64,000 bases of DNA from Falsibacillus pallidus (GTDB lineage Bacteria; Bacillota; Bacilli; Bacillales; DSM-25281): positions 186,001-250,000 of the forward strand of contig NZ_QQAY01000001.1 in assembly GCF_003350505.1 (NCBI RefSeq), given 5' to 3'. Numbering within the stretch: the stretch's first letter is position 1; every line of letters begins with the position of its first letter. This document shows positions 38,441 through 46,942 of this stretch, piece by piece. The notes beneath the pieces are model-generated. The model saw nothing but the letters and a program-made list of their open reading frames with translations, did not search any database and was not told the origin of the DNA. Made by a program: the position numbers and the translations under genes.

Positions 38441-38648
38441 CAAATGTAACTAAAACGTCGCCTTCGTTTACAAAATCCCCGATATTCACTTTCACTTCAG
38501 CTATTTTCCCATCCTGGGACGCCTCTACCGGAATTTCCATTTTCATCGATTCAAGCATAATGACTGCCTGACCTGCTGCAACCTCTTCCCCGCTGCCTGC
38601 TAATACATTCAATACTGTGCCTGCCATTGACGCTGTTAATTCTTTCAT
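38436..38648 (-). CDS. yngHB: Biotin carboxyl carrier protein (YngHB-like)
   Basis: 70 residues, a single biotinyl/lipoyl domain with the biotinylation motif ESMKMEIP (Lys about 36). It carries carboxybiotin between the carboxylase at 38668 and the carboxyltransferase at 36675. Length equals the B. subtilis protein of about 71-73 residues. Its stop codon TAG lies in the end of the MITE-like repeat, so the last residues may be insertion-derived. Confidence 0.92.
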   Translation of the reverse strand: MKELTASMAGTVLNVLAGSGEEVAAGQAVIMLESMKMEIPVEASQDGKIAEVKVNIGDFVNEGDVLVTFE

Positions 38649-38667
38649 AAGTGATTCCCTCCTGAAA

Positions 38668-40005
38668 TTATTTCTTGATGGATTTTAATTGTTCAATAAA
38701 TTTCGTACTGTATGTTCCTTTTTGAAACTCTTCATTTTCCAGAATGTCTTTAAAGAGAGGAATATTATTTTTGATCCCCTCTACATTTGTTTCTTTAAAA
38801 AACGCAGATGCATTTGAAAGGCATGTCTCTCTTGTTTCGCCCCAAATGACGCATTTGGCAATCATCGGATCGTAGAAAGGCGTCACTTTTGAGCCGGATT
38901 CATAGCCGGAATCCACTCTGGCATACTCTGAATCTCCCCACTTCAATGAAGTGATTGTCCCAGGTGAAGGGAAGAAAGTATCCGGATCTTCTGCATACAC
39001 CCTGAATTCCATTGCATGCCCATCTGCCTGAATTTCCGACTGCATCAATGGAAGCTTTTCCCCTCTCGCAGCAGCAACTTGCCATTTGACCAAATCCAGT
39101 TTCGTCAACGCCTCTGTTACCGGATGCTCCACTTGAAGCCTTGTATTCATTTCCAAGAAGTAAAAATTCTCATTTTGATCAACGATGAATTCCACTGTTC
39201 CCGCATTTTCATAACGGACTGCTTTTGCAGCATTGAGGGCAGCATCATACATCTTATCTCTCGTAGCTTGGCTAAGATTCGGCGACAACGCTTCTTCAAT
39301 CACTTTTTGATTTCTTCGCTGGACCGAACAATTACGTTCAAAGAGATGTACGATATTTCCATGTTTGTCTCCAAAGATCTGGACCTCGATATGTCTTCCA
39401 TCTTCAATGCATTTTTCAATAAACACTTCGTCTGTACCAAAATAGGCTTTGGCCCTATTTTTAGTAGAAGCGAAATGCTGAATGAGCGCTTGTTCATCAT
39501 TGCAGCGAATCATACCGATCCCGCCGCCGCCGCCGCTTGCCTTTAGCATGACAGGGTAGCCTATTTCAAGTGCTGCAGCCTTTGCCTCTTCGATATCAGC
39601 AATACCGTGGGTTCCAGGAACAACCGGCACCCCTGCTGACTGCATCAATTTTCTTGAAGTGATTTTATCTCCCATTTTTTCAATAGTATCCGGGGATGGC
39701 CCAATGAATGTAAGACCATTGGAAATGATTTTTTGAGCAAATTGGGCATTTTCCGAAAGCAGTCCGTAGCCGGGATGAATCCCATCTGCTTCTGCTTTTA
39801 GAGCTGTCTCAACGATTGCATCCATATTTAAATATGATTTATTTACTTGTGCCTCACCGATTCGATATGCTTCATCCGCTTCTTTCACAAATGGCATTCC
39901 TTCATCAGCATCAGAGTACACTGCAACTGTTTGGATCCCCATGTTTCTACAGGTCCGAATGATTCTAGAAGCTATTTCTCCACGATTCGCAATAAGTATT
40001 TTGCG
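38668..40005 (-). CDS. yngHA: Biotin carboxylase subunit of acyl-CoA carboxylase (YngHA-like)
   Basis: About 445 residues. The N-terminus RKILIANRGEIASRIIRTCR, the ATP-grasp glycine loop MLKASGGGGGIGM, EEALSPNLS and FLEMNTRLQVEHPVTE are all present. It carboxylates biotin using ATP and bicarbonate. The frame extends to 40038, but GGGG precedes the GTG at 40005. Two cre-like sites lie upstream. It could be confused with AccC; the linked biotin protein and PccB-type subunit favour a catabolic acyl-CoA carboxylase. Confidence 0.9.
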   Translation of the reverse strand, partial: RKILIANRGEIASRIIRTCRNMGIQTVAVYSDADEGMPFVKEADEAYRIGEAQVNKSYLNMDAIVETALKAEADGIHPGYGLLSENAQFAQKIISNGLTFIGPSPDTIEKMGDKITSRKLMQSAGVPVVPGTHGIADIEEAKAAALEIGYPVMLKASGGGGGIGMIRCNDEQALIQHFASTKNRAKAYFGTDEVFIEKCIEDGRHIEVQIFGDKHGNIVHLFERNCSVQRRNQKVIEEALSPNLSQATRDKMYDAALNAAKAVRYENAGTVEFIVDQNENFYFLEMNTRLQVEHPVTEALTKLDLVKWQVAAARGEKLPLMQSEIQADGHAMEFRVYAEDPDTFFPSPGTITSLKWGDSEYARVDSGYESGSKVTPFYDPMIAKCVIWGETRETCLSNASAFFKETNVEGIKNNIPLFKDILENEEFQKGTYSTKFIEQLKSIKK

Positions 40006-40151
40006 CACCTCATGACCCCTTTCCTGCCGTCCTGACAAAATAACGACGTTTAATTGAAAATGTTTTCATTGATTATTAATACTGGATCGCCTGCACTCAG
40101 CTCTCCCTATTTAATTTAATTCTACAAATTTCGAGAATATCCTTCTCCTAT

Positions 40152-40165
40152 TGTAAACGCTTCCT
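40152..40165. promoter_or_regulatory. Catabolite-responsive element (cre), consensus match
   Basis: TGTAAACGCTTCCT fits the CcpA consensus TGWAARCGYTWNCW at every position. It lies about 150 bases upstream of the biotin carboxylase start, so carbon catabolite repression of the carboxylase cluster is likely. Confidence 0.8.
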
Positions 40166-40258
40166 AAATTTATGTGCAGAATTTTTTGTCACTTTGTTAT
40201 ATAATAATAGTAAATCCTTTGACCACGTGCGTAATGCACCTTTTTAAAAACAAGGATT

Positions 40259-40272
40259 TTCAAACGCTTTCA
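40259..40272. promoter_or_regulatory. Second cre-like site
   Basis: TTCAAACGCTTTCA matches the cre consensus at 12 of 14 positions. It lies between the first cre site and the MITE-like repeat and could serve either divergent gene. An imperfect hairpin (AAATCCTTTG with CAAGGATTT, inner GTGC/GCAC) fills the bases before it. Confidence 0.5.
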
Positions 40273-40286
40273 CAAAAATGTTATTA

Positions 40287-40475
40287 TTATATAAGGCTCT
40301 TTTCTCAAAGTTTGTTGCTTTAAGAATTAAAACAGAATAATTTATGCAATCTATGCGGAAACTTCAGTTCTAAAAGAGCCTGGATACTTCATTTCAACGC
40401 GCAAAATAGGTATTTTCACGTTAAAATCGGCAGTAAGATTTTAACACCAATGTTTACGAAAACAACCTTATATAA
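40287..40475 (+). mobile_element. MITE-like repeat, copy 2 (best preserved)
   Basis: 189 bases with clear inverted ends: TTATATAAGGCTCTTTTC at the left and the complement of TTATATAAGGTTGTTTTC at the right, the outermost ten bases being identical. The subterminal palindrome GTTAAAA...TTTTAAC is present. No coding capacity. It sits immediately upstream of ylbP and its right end places a TATAAT 31 bases before the gene, though I find no matching -35. Confidence 0.85.
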
Positions 40476-40507
40476 TGAAAACACTCACTAAAAGGGGAGA
40501 ATTAGCC

Positions 40508-40990
40508 ATGGCAAACACCACTGTAGAGAGATTAAAGGTAAACTATAAGACATTGGAAGAGTTTAAAAAGTTCAAAGAGTACGGTGTCCAAGAACTGTCA
40601 ATGCTGGAAGATCTGCAAGCTAATATTGTCGAAAATGACAGCGTTTCTCCATTTTACGGAATTTATTACGGAGATAAATTAGTTGCCCGTATGAGCCTAT
40701 ATCAGCGCGACAGCAAATATGATTTGTATTTCAATCCTCCTCAATCATACTTGGAGCTATGGAAACTGGAAGTATTGCCTAACTATCAATTGAAAGGCTA
40801 TGGAAAGATTCTCGTAGATTTCGCAAAAGAGTTCGGCCTTCCAATCAAGACTAATTCACGAATAAAATCACAAGGTTTTTGGGAAAAAATGGGGTTTGAA
40901 CCTCTTACTTATGATGTCGAGAGAGATTTAGGAGAAAATCCTATGGTTTGGCTCCCTGAAGGCGTCTCCGAACAAAAATCCAACAGCTGA
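40508..40990 (+). CDS. ylbP: GNAT-family N-acetyltransferase YlbP
   Basis: About 160 residues. GNAT features are LWKLEVLPNYQLKGYGKILVDFA (motif A, acetyl-CoA binding, with QLKGYG) and FWEKMGFEPL near the end. The substrate is unknown. The frame opens at 40475 inside the MITE, but GGGGAG lies before the ATG at 40508. The next gene, rsfA, converges on it across a shared terminator. Confidence 0.9.
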   Translation: MANTTVERLKVNYKTLEEFKKFKEYGVQELSMLEDLQANIVENDSVSPFYGIYYGDKLVARMSLYQRDSKYDLYFNPPQSYLELWKLEVLPNYQLKGYGKILVDFAKEFGLPIKTNSRIKSQGFWEKMGFEPLTYDVERDLGENPMVWLPEGVSEQKSNS

Positions 40991-41011
40991 TGCGCTGTTG
41001 GATTTTTTTCT
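40978..41011. terminator. Terminator between convergent ylbP and rsfA
   Basis: AAATCCAACAGC and GCTGTTGGATTT form a 12-bp stem around TGATGC, followed by a T-run on the plus strand. It overlaps the ylbP stop codon. Confidence 0.85.
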
Positions 41012-41014
41012 ATA

Positions 41015-41626
41015 CTATTTGTTTAATCTTTGCAAATTCCCATTTTTGTCCATTGTGAATTTTACTTTTTGCTCTTTTTCATGCTCCTCCATGACCGCCA
41101 TTTTTCTGGCTCTATCCAAAATGCCAAGGAGCGAACGGTAGTCTTCCTCAAGTGCATGGTATTTATCTCTTGTTTGGAGATAGTTTTGCTCTGCCTCGGC
41201 TAATCTGGCCCTCAGCTGCTTTTGATCCTTTTTCAGCTCTTCAATTTCATTTTTTAATTTTTGGACGGAGCCGCCCTCACTTTCCAGCTTTTCCACATAT
41301 GCTATGAAATCTTTTACACTTAATTCCTTATTTGGAGTATCTTTCGTAGACTCCGTGTCCAGGACTGCCGGTTGGCTGCTGGCAGGATTTTTCTTCTTTT
41401 TTGCTTCCTTGCGATGTTTTTTTGCTAATTCGATCCCTGACCGATATTGCTTTCTTACGAAAGAATTCCATCTAAATCCGCATGCAGCGGCCGTCCGGGA
41501 AAGCCTTTTCCCAACCTCTTCAAATGCATGAAGCTGAGTTCCACCTTCCCTGATATGTTTCAAGACTACTTCTGCAAGCAATAAATCTTCATCCTGGGAC
41601 CAGGCATCTTGGCGAGTCGATGTCAT
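41015..41626 (-). CDS. rsfA: Prespore-specific transcriptional regulator RsfA
   Basis: About 203 residues. An N-terminal SANT/Myb-like region ([23 protein letters not shown]) precedes a basic stretch and a coiled coil (about 120-175). In B. subtilis RsfA (YlbO) modulates sigma-F-dependent genes in the forespore. AAGGAGGG selects the ATG at 41626, ten codons inside the frame. Confidence 0.9.
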   Translation of the reverse strand: MTSTRQDAWSQDEDLLLAEVVLKHIREGGTQLHAFEEVGKRLSRTAAACGFRWNSFVRKQYRSGIELAKKHRKEAKKKKNPASSQPAVLDTESTKDTPNKELSVKDFIAYVEKLESEGGSVQKLKNEIEELKKDQKQLRARLAEAEQNYLQTRDKYHALEEDYRSLLGILDRARKMAVMEEHEKEQKVKFTMDKNGNLQRLNK

Positions 41627-41707
41627 ACTATCCCTCCTTGCAATATGTTTATTCATACATATGCAGATGGTAGAAAAGATAGACTATTTCTTCAGTCTAT
41701 AGAGCTC

Positions 41708-42466
41708 TTAATTTTTCAAAAAACGATCGACCGCTTTATGGTGAGCATCTGATTCCCAAAGTACAGAACAATTCTTGATTTCCTGATAGATCCTATCTTT
41801 TAATCCTGTCACCTTCCATTTTTGGACAAGGGAACTTTTATAGGCTGAAAGGACTGCTGTTTCTTTTTGAAGCATCTGTTGGGTGAACTCAACGATTTTT
41901 TCTTCTGACCAAAAATCGCTTATTTCCTGAATGAATCCAATTTCTTTCAATCCATGTACATCTTTAATGCTGGATTCACAAAGCAGCTTCAATGCATCCG
42001 AAGCTTGAATTCTCTCAAATAATAGGGATGCTCCTCCCCATCCTGTGGTGATTCCCAGGTTCCCTTGAATGAAGCCCATTTTGCTATTAATGCTCGCTAT
42101 CCTGAAATCACAAGCAGCTGCAATTTCACATCCTCCTCCAACAGCAGAGCCATTAATGACGGCCAATGTCGGTTTCGGTAGGACTGCAAGGCGATACAGA
42201 ATACCGCCCATTCTGGAGAGCATCCAAAAGGCTTCCTCTTCTGTTTTCAGTCCGTGGAATTCGCTTAGGTCCCCTCCGGAACAGAATGCCTTTTCACCTT
42301 CCCCTGTAATAGCCATTATCTTGATTGCCTCGTCCTGATCCGCCAGGCTGATTGCTTCTTCCAGCCCATCCATTACTTCATAATTGACAGCATTCCTTTT
42401 TTCCGGCCTATTGATTTTAAATAACAGAATAGATTGGCCAATGGTAGATATGGTATACCCCTTCAT
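41708..42466 (-). CDS. Enoyl-CoA hydratase/isomerase family protein
   Basis: 252 residues with the crotonase fold. Motifs are INRPEKRNAVNYEVMDGLEEA, GEKAFCSGGDLSEFHG (first oxyanion hole) and INGSAVGGGCEIAAACDFRIAS. Gly-rich sites are intact. An exact substrate cannot be stated. B. subtilis has no such gene between rpmF and rsfA, so this is an insertion into a conserved order. A role with the nearby acyl-CoA carboxylase is possible but unproven. Confidence 0.88.
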   Translation of the reverse strand: MKGYTISTIGQSILLFKINRPEKRNAVNYEVMDGLEEAISLADQDEAIKIMAITGEGEKAFCSGGDLSEFHGLKTEEEAFWMLSRMGGILYRLAVLPKPTLAVINGSAVGGGCEIAAACDFRIASINSKMGFIQGNLGITTGWGGASLLFERIQASDALKLLCESSIKDVHGLKEIGFIQEISDFWSEEKIVEFTQQMLQKETAVLSAYKSSLVQKWKVTGLKDRIYQEIKNCSVLWESDAHHKAVDRFLKN

Positions 42467-42490
42467 TTCGCATCACCTCTTTTTATGTAT

Positions 42491-42556
42491 AAAAAAAGTA
42501 CGAAGGACCTGGTCTTTTCGCTTCCGAAAACACTTGGTTCCTTCGTACTTTTTGAA
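42491..42556 (-). terminator. Long terminator hairpin after rpmF
   Basis: AAAAAGTACGAAGGAACC and GGTCCTTCGTACTTTTTT pair over about 18 bases, with T-runs on both sides. It closes the ylbN-rpmF unit upstream of the hydratase gene. Confidence 0.85.
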
Positions 42557-42572
42557 AAGAGCTTGTCAGCAA

Positions 42573-42746
42573 TTATTTGCTAACAACTTCTTTTCCTTTG
42601 TATGTTCCGCACTCTTTACATACACGGTGAGCAAGTTTCATTTCACCGCAGTTTGGGCATGATACCATACCAGGCACTTGTAGTTTAAAGTGTGTACGGC
42701 GTTGTCTTTTCGCAGTTTTAGAAGTTCTTCTAAAAGGTACAGCCAT
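42573..42746 (-). CDS. rpmF: Ribosomal protein bL32
   Basis: 57 residues: [21 protein letters not shown] at the N-terminus, then a four-cysteine zinc ribbon ([18 protein letters not shown]). A structural protein of the 50S subunit. The frame is open upstream to 42818, but AAGGAGGTGGG precedes the ATG at 42746. It directly follows ylbN, the usual pair. Confidence 0.97.
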   Translation of the reverse strand: MAVPFRRTSKTAKRQRRTHFKLQVPGMVSCPNCGEMKLAHRVCKECGTYKGKEVVSK

Positions 42747-42814
42747 TATTCCCACCTCCTTAAAGAGAGTAAATGTTGTTATGAAGGCCAGAACGAACTG
42801 GTTCTTCCCATCAT

Positions 42815-43363
42815 TCAAGAATTTTTATCTTGCTTAAAAAATTCGGATAAACCTGCCAGGCGTGGATCTACTTTTTCTTCATCCTTCTCTTCCAGCTGCT
42901 GCTGGACCTGTTCTTCAGTCAGAACTTCCCAATCATTTCCGGAAGGAAGACTTTGATCATCACTGGCTTCTTCACTGAATACTTGCATCGGAACTTCAAG
43001 TAAAATAATCTCTTGAATAACTGGGGTCAGATCTATCAGTTCCCCATTTACTGGATGCAATTCTTCATCACCTTCACGCTCATAGTCGGAAGGCTTCAAA
43101 AGGAATGTTTCAGTCGTTTGAATGTCAATCGGATAGTCGACATCAACAAGAGTCCTTGAACAAGGCAGGACAATTGACCCGCTGATTGTCAGATGGAATG
43201 TCACTTTTTCAGAACTGATATCCGCCCTTCCCATTACATGGATAGGATGAACATCCCTGATTTCAGGATCCATCTTTTTCAATTGGTCGGACAGATTGAC
43301 GGTCTCATCAATTTGCAGTCCCTTATCTCTAAATTTCTGTAATTGTATCGTTGACCATTTCAT
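42815..43363 (-). CDS. ylbN: DUF177 (YceD) family protein YlbN
   Basis: 182 residues. Motifs are [19 protein letters not shown] and [21 protein letters not shown]. The C-terminus ends [13 protein letters not shown] as in Bacillus homologues. In other organisms YceD is linked to 23S rRNA maturation; the exact role here is unknown. The usual partner rpmF follows. Confidence 0.92.
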   Translation of the reverse strand: MKWSTIQLQKFRDKGLQIDETVNLSDQLKKMDPEIRDVHPIHVMGRADISSEKVTFHLTISGSIVLPCSRTLVDVDYPIDIQTTETFLLKPSDYEREGDEELHPVNGELIDLTPVIQEIILLEVPMQVFSEEASDDQSLPSGNDWEVLTEEQVQQQLEEKDEEKVDPRLAGLSEFFKQDKNS

Positions 43364-43604
43364 AAGGAATCACCTCTAGGCAACAAAGGTTATTATAGCT
43401 TTTACTATCACCTTTTGTCAATATTTTTTCTTTACACAATGTGAATGCATGTGCTCTCTTCATTGTAAAAGATTATTCTAAGATTATCTACCATTTCGCG
43501 CACGGAGAAAACATCCCATTGCTATAATCCTATTATTTCATTTACACTAAAACAAAATACCTGAATCGATGACGGCAGAAAAATAAACGCAAGGAGGACT
43601 TAGC

Positions 43605-44819
43605 ATGAAAGCTGCTGGGGTAGTAGTTGAATATAATCCATTTCATAATGGCCACTTGCATCACTTGGAAGAATCTAAAAAAATGACAGAAGCAGATGTC
43701 ATGATTGCCGTGATGAGCGGAAATTTCCTGCAGAGGGGAGAGCCTGCGCTTGTTTCGAAATGGGCCAGGACAAAGATGGCATTGAAAGCGGGTGTTGATA
43801 TTGTCATTGAGCTGCCTTATGCATTTGCAGCACAGCAGGCCGATCAATTTGCTTTTGGCGCCATTTCTTTACTGGACGCCATGAATTGCTCCAGTTATTG
43901 TTTTGGGAGCGAATCCGGAAATCCTGAAGCGTTTGAGCGGACACTCCAGTATGTGAGCAGCTCGGAGAAAGAATTGAATCATAACATTAAATCCTTCATG
44001 AAACAAGGCATGAGCTATCCATCAGCCTTATCTCATGCTTATACTGAACTTGGATTAACTGAAGCAGACTACATAGACCTCACCAAGCCAAATAATATTC
44101 TCGGCTTTCATTACATGAAAGCCGAGGTCCGAATCGGCTCAAATATGAAAGCATACACAATCCCGAGAAAGAATGCAGACTACCACGATGAAGATTTTAC
44201 TTCCGCAACTATTGCAAGTGCCACAAGCATAAGAAAAGCCATTTTTTCGCCAGCTTTTAAAGAATCAGTGATCACCCAGTATATCCCTCCTTCCTCCGCT
44301 CGGGAATTAGCTTCATATAAAGAAGAATTTGGCAGGTTTCACCAATGGGAGGATTATTGGCCCTTGCTCCAATATAAACTCCTTTCTATGCCTGTCGGAT
44401 ACTTAAGAGAAATCTATGAAGTGGAAGAAGGCATCGAATACCGTTTAAAAGAATGTGCAATTGGTTCAACGTCTTTCAAAGGGTTCATGGAAAGGGTGAA
44501 AACGAAGCGCTATACTTGGACAAGGATCCAACGAATGTGCATTCACATCCTAACGAATGCAGCCAAAAAGGAAATGAAAGAAAAGTCCGAAGCACCTGAA
44601 TATATAAGGCTTCTTGGTATGAGCAGCAATGGAAGACGCTATTTGAATGAAGTGAAGAAAGATTTGAAGCTGCCTATCATTTCAAAACTCTCTTCTGCAG
44701 ATAAAGACATGATCCACTTGGATGTGAATGCATCAAACATATATGCAATGGGGCTGCAAGAGCCTTTTAGAGGGAAATTGATGAAATTGGAATTTGCTTC
44801 TCCGCCTAAAATTGTTTAA
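43605..44819 (+). CDS. tmcAL: tRNA(Met) cytidine acetate ligase TmcAL (YlbM)
   Basis: 404 residues. The N-terminal nucleotidyltransferase-like motif is GVVVEYNPFHNGHLHHL (HxGH), and MSGNFLQRGEPALVSKWARTKMAL follows. It uses acetate and ATP to make N4-acetylcytidine at the wobble position of elongator tRNA-Met. AAGGAGG precedes the ATG. It is divergent from ylbN. Confidence 0.94.
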   Translation: MKAAGVVVEYNPFHNGHLHHLEESKKMTEADVMIAVMSGNFLQRGEPALVSKWARTKMALKAGVDIVIELPYAFAAQQADQFAFGAISLLDAMNCSSYCFGSESGNPEAFERTLQYVSSSEKELNHNIKSFMKQGMSYPSALSHAYTELGLTEADYIDLTKPNNILGFHYMKAEVRIGSNMKAYTIPRKNADYHDEDFTSATIASATSIRKAIFSPAFKESVITQYIPPSSARELASYKEEFGRFHQWEDYWPLLQYKLLSMPVGYLREIYEVEEGIEYRLKECAIGSTSFKGFMERVKTKRYTWTRIQRMCIHILTNAAKKEMKEKSEAPEYIRLLGMSSNGRRYLNEVKKDLKLPIISKLSSADKDMIHLDVNASNIYAMGLQEPFRGKLMKLEFASPPKIV

Positions 44820-44836
44820 TAAATATCCTCTATTCA

Positions 44837-44866
44837 AAAGGGACAGCGGCTGCTGTCCCTTTTCTT
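44837..44866. terminator. Terminator between convergent tmcAL and ylbL
   Basis: AAAAGGGACAGC and GCTGTCCCTTTT form a 12-bp stem around GGCT, with T-rich flanks. Confidence 0.85.
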
Positions 44867-44876
44867 ATTCTGGCAG

Positions 44877-45932
44877 TTATTTATGAGGCGAAAGTTTGTT
44901 CAAATATTCAACAGCATCATCAAATGTTTTGACTGGAACGATTTTCATGTCTGTTCCAATTTCCTTAGCTGCTTTTTTTGCTTCCACGTAATTGGATTGA
45001 AGTTCCGGATGGGATTTTTTGATTTCAGGAGGAATTTCATCATCAGGAGCAAAAAAGATATCAGCACCTTTTTTGTCCGCTGCCATTACTTTCAGCTGAA
45101 TGCCTCCAATCCTTCCTACTTTCCCATCAGGCGAAATGGTCCCTGTCCCCGCAATATCCATCCCTTTCGTCAAGTCCTCTTTTGTTAATTGATTATAAAT
45201 TTCCAGACTGAACATCAAACCGGCGGAAGGGCCGCCAATTTCATCTGTCTTCATCGTTACCGGCGGGGTCGAAATCAACTCCCTGTCATCAACCAATCCG
45301 ATTCCGATCCCAACTTTGCCTTCAGATTCCCCAGAATTAAATTCTTTGAGCTTTATTGTACCCGTTTTCTCTTTATCATCATGAACATATGTAAGTTTGA
45401 TGGAATCTCCAGCAGATTTCTTTTGAACATACGCAATGAATTGTTCTGAAGACTCAAATTTATGTCCATCAACTGTCGTAATCCTGTCACCTGCTTTCAA
45501 AATCTTGGAAGCTGGCATTTTCGGATAGACATCAAGTACATAAATCCCCTTATATTTAAAATGATATGGTTTCTTAGCTGCACGATAGGCGACTTGTATA
45601 GCATTGTTCTTAGAGTTTTCCATATAATAAAGCTGCCTGACATTGTATTCCTCGTCAGTTTCTTCCTCGCCTTTCAATTGGTCTTCCGGTATAATTTCTT
45701 CAAAATCTCTTACTTTTGCCACTACATAGGAATAGATATTCGCCCTCCCCATCCGAACGGTGGTCAGCATCAATTTCCCTTTTTCGTCAAAACCTCCGTC
45801 TACATGCACAATGGGCTCCAGTTCGTGGGCTGCACCCGGTTTCGTGACATAGTATGGGAGGTTGATGAACATTGAAGCAGCCAATAGGATAGCAGCCGCT
45901 GTCAATATTCTGTACGTTATTTTCTTTGCCAT
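44877..45932 (-). CDS. ylbL: PDZ/Lon-type membrane serine protease YlbL
   Basis: About 351 residues. An N-terminal membrane segment (ILTAAAILLAASMFINLPYYV), a PDZ domain (about 110-200, VLDVYPKMPASKILKAGDRITTVDG) and a Lon S16 peptidase domain with the catalytic Ser in GGPSAGLMFSLEIYN and the Lys in GGIQLKVMAADKKGADIFFAP. In B. subtilis it helps degrade the division inhibitor YneA. The ATG at 45932 starts one base after the ylbK stop. Confidence 0.93.
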   Translation of the reverse strand: MAKKITYRILTAAAILLAASMFINLPYYVTKPGAAHELEPIVHVDGGFDEKGKLMLTTVRMGRANIYSYVVAKVRDFEEIIPEDQLKGEEETDEEYNVRQLYYMENSKNNAIQVAYRAAKKPYHFKYKGIYVLDVYPKMPASKILKAGDRITTVDGHKFESSEQFIAYVQKKSAGDSIKLTYVHDDKEKTGTIKLKEFNSGESEGKVGIGIGLVDDRELISTPPVTMKTDEIGGPSAGLMFSLEIYNQLTKEDLTKGMDIAGTGTISPDGKVGRIGGIQLKVMAADKKGADIFFAPDDEIPPEIKKSHPELQSNYVEAKKAAKEIGTDMKIVPVKTFDDAVEYLNKLSPHK

Positions 45933-45933
45933 A

Positions 45934-46719
45934 TCATTCTGGCTCCTTCCAATCAGCAATCGCTTTTTGAATAGATGGGATCATCTTCAGTGCTTCTTCT
46001 TCCCCTATCTTGATAATTTCACTTATGTTTGTAAATGCCCTTGTACTGTACTGTTCGACATGTGGCCTGATCATAATATCAGATTCCACTTCTCTGTTCG
46101 CTACAAGCTCCATCTGCATAATGTCGATGCTTTGCATGATTACGTCATAAATGGTTGAAATCTCCGCATTCCGTTTAACATGCGACACATCCACAGCGAT
46201 GACAATGTCAGCACCCATATCCTTTACAACCGATACCGGGACTCGATCGATGACGCCTCCGTCCACAAGCAGCTTCCCATCAACTTTTTCGGGAACAAAA
46301 ATTCCCGGAATGGAAATACTTGCTCTCACAGCTTGGGATACTGGTCCCTGTGTGAAGATGACTTTCTCGCCATTTGTAAGGTCAGTCGCGACGACAGCAA
46401 CCGGTATATGGAGATCCTCCAGATTTTTCCCGTGTGCAAAAAGCTGAATGAATTCCTTGATTCGATTTCCTGCAATAAACCCCATTTTTGGTACAGTGAA
46501 ATCAAGATAAAATTTTCTTCTAAATGCAGTAGACAGTTTATACAGTTGGTCCATATCATGGCCAACTCCATAAAAGCAGCCTACAAGTGCACCCATGCTG
46601 CTGCCTGCAATTAAGTCGATATCGATTTGATGATCCTGAAAGGCTTTCATGACCCCAAGGTGTGCAAATCCCCTTGCTCCCCCAGAACCAAGCGCCAACC
46701 CAATTTTTGGCTTATCCAA
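45934..46719 (-). CDS. ylbK: Patatin-like phospholipase YlbK (RssA family)
   Basis: About 261 residues from the TTG at 46719. GSGGARGFAHLGV is the oxyanion loop, GSSMGALVG the nucleophile elbow, and DGGVIDRVPV supplies the catalytic Asp. A lipid acyl hydrolase is expected. Start choice: AAAGGGGG stands eight bases before the TTG (giving xDKPKIGLALG). An ATG at 46752, with GGGGGAGAG upstream, is a real alternative. The full frame to 46842 is unlikely. Confidence 0.88.
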   Translation of the reverse strand: MDKPKIGLALGSGGARGFAHLGVMKAFQDHQIDIDLIAGSSMGALVGCFYGVGHDMDQLYKLSTAFRRKFYLDFTVPKMGFIAGNRIKEFIQLFAHGKNLEDLHIPVAVVATDLTNGEKVIFTQGPVSQAVRASISIPGIFVPEKVDGKLLVDGGVIDRVPVSVVKDMGADIVIAVDVSHVKRNAEISTIYDVIMQSIDIMQMELVANREVESDIMIRPHVEQYSTRAFTNISEIIKIGEEEALKMIPSIQKAIADWKEPE

Positions 46720-46942
46720 AAGCCGTTCCCCCTTTTGGACTGAAGTATTCATGAATGAAATCTCTCTCCCCCAAGTCCATCTTTCCATCATCATATGGTC
46801 TATTTCAATAGTGTATGAGTATATTGAAATATATAAGGACAAGGCTCAATTTCAATCAAATGTATGTGTTTAATTATTTTGATTGTAACATTATTGGAAA
46901 GATGTTTCACTTTTAAGCGTGGTTGCCAGGGAGGAAGATACA

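Noticed and set aside
38668-40005. Assignment of the biotin carboxylase as the housekeeping AccC
   Set aside because: Its immediate partners are a 70-residue biotin protein and a PccB-type carboxyltransferase, and a consensus cre lies upstream, which fits a catabolic acyl-CoA carboxylase better than fatty acid synthesis.
40448-40476. TATAAT at the MITE right end as an outward promoter for ylbP
   Set aside because: No acceptable -35 hexamer is found 16-18 bases upstream; the -10 match alone is weak evidence in AT-rich DNA.
46805-46832. CATACACT on the minus strand resembling a sigma-E -10 element before ylbK
   Set aside because: The nearest -35-like word (TTATATA) is only 12 bases away and mismatched, so the spacing is wrong.
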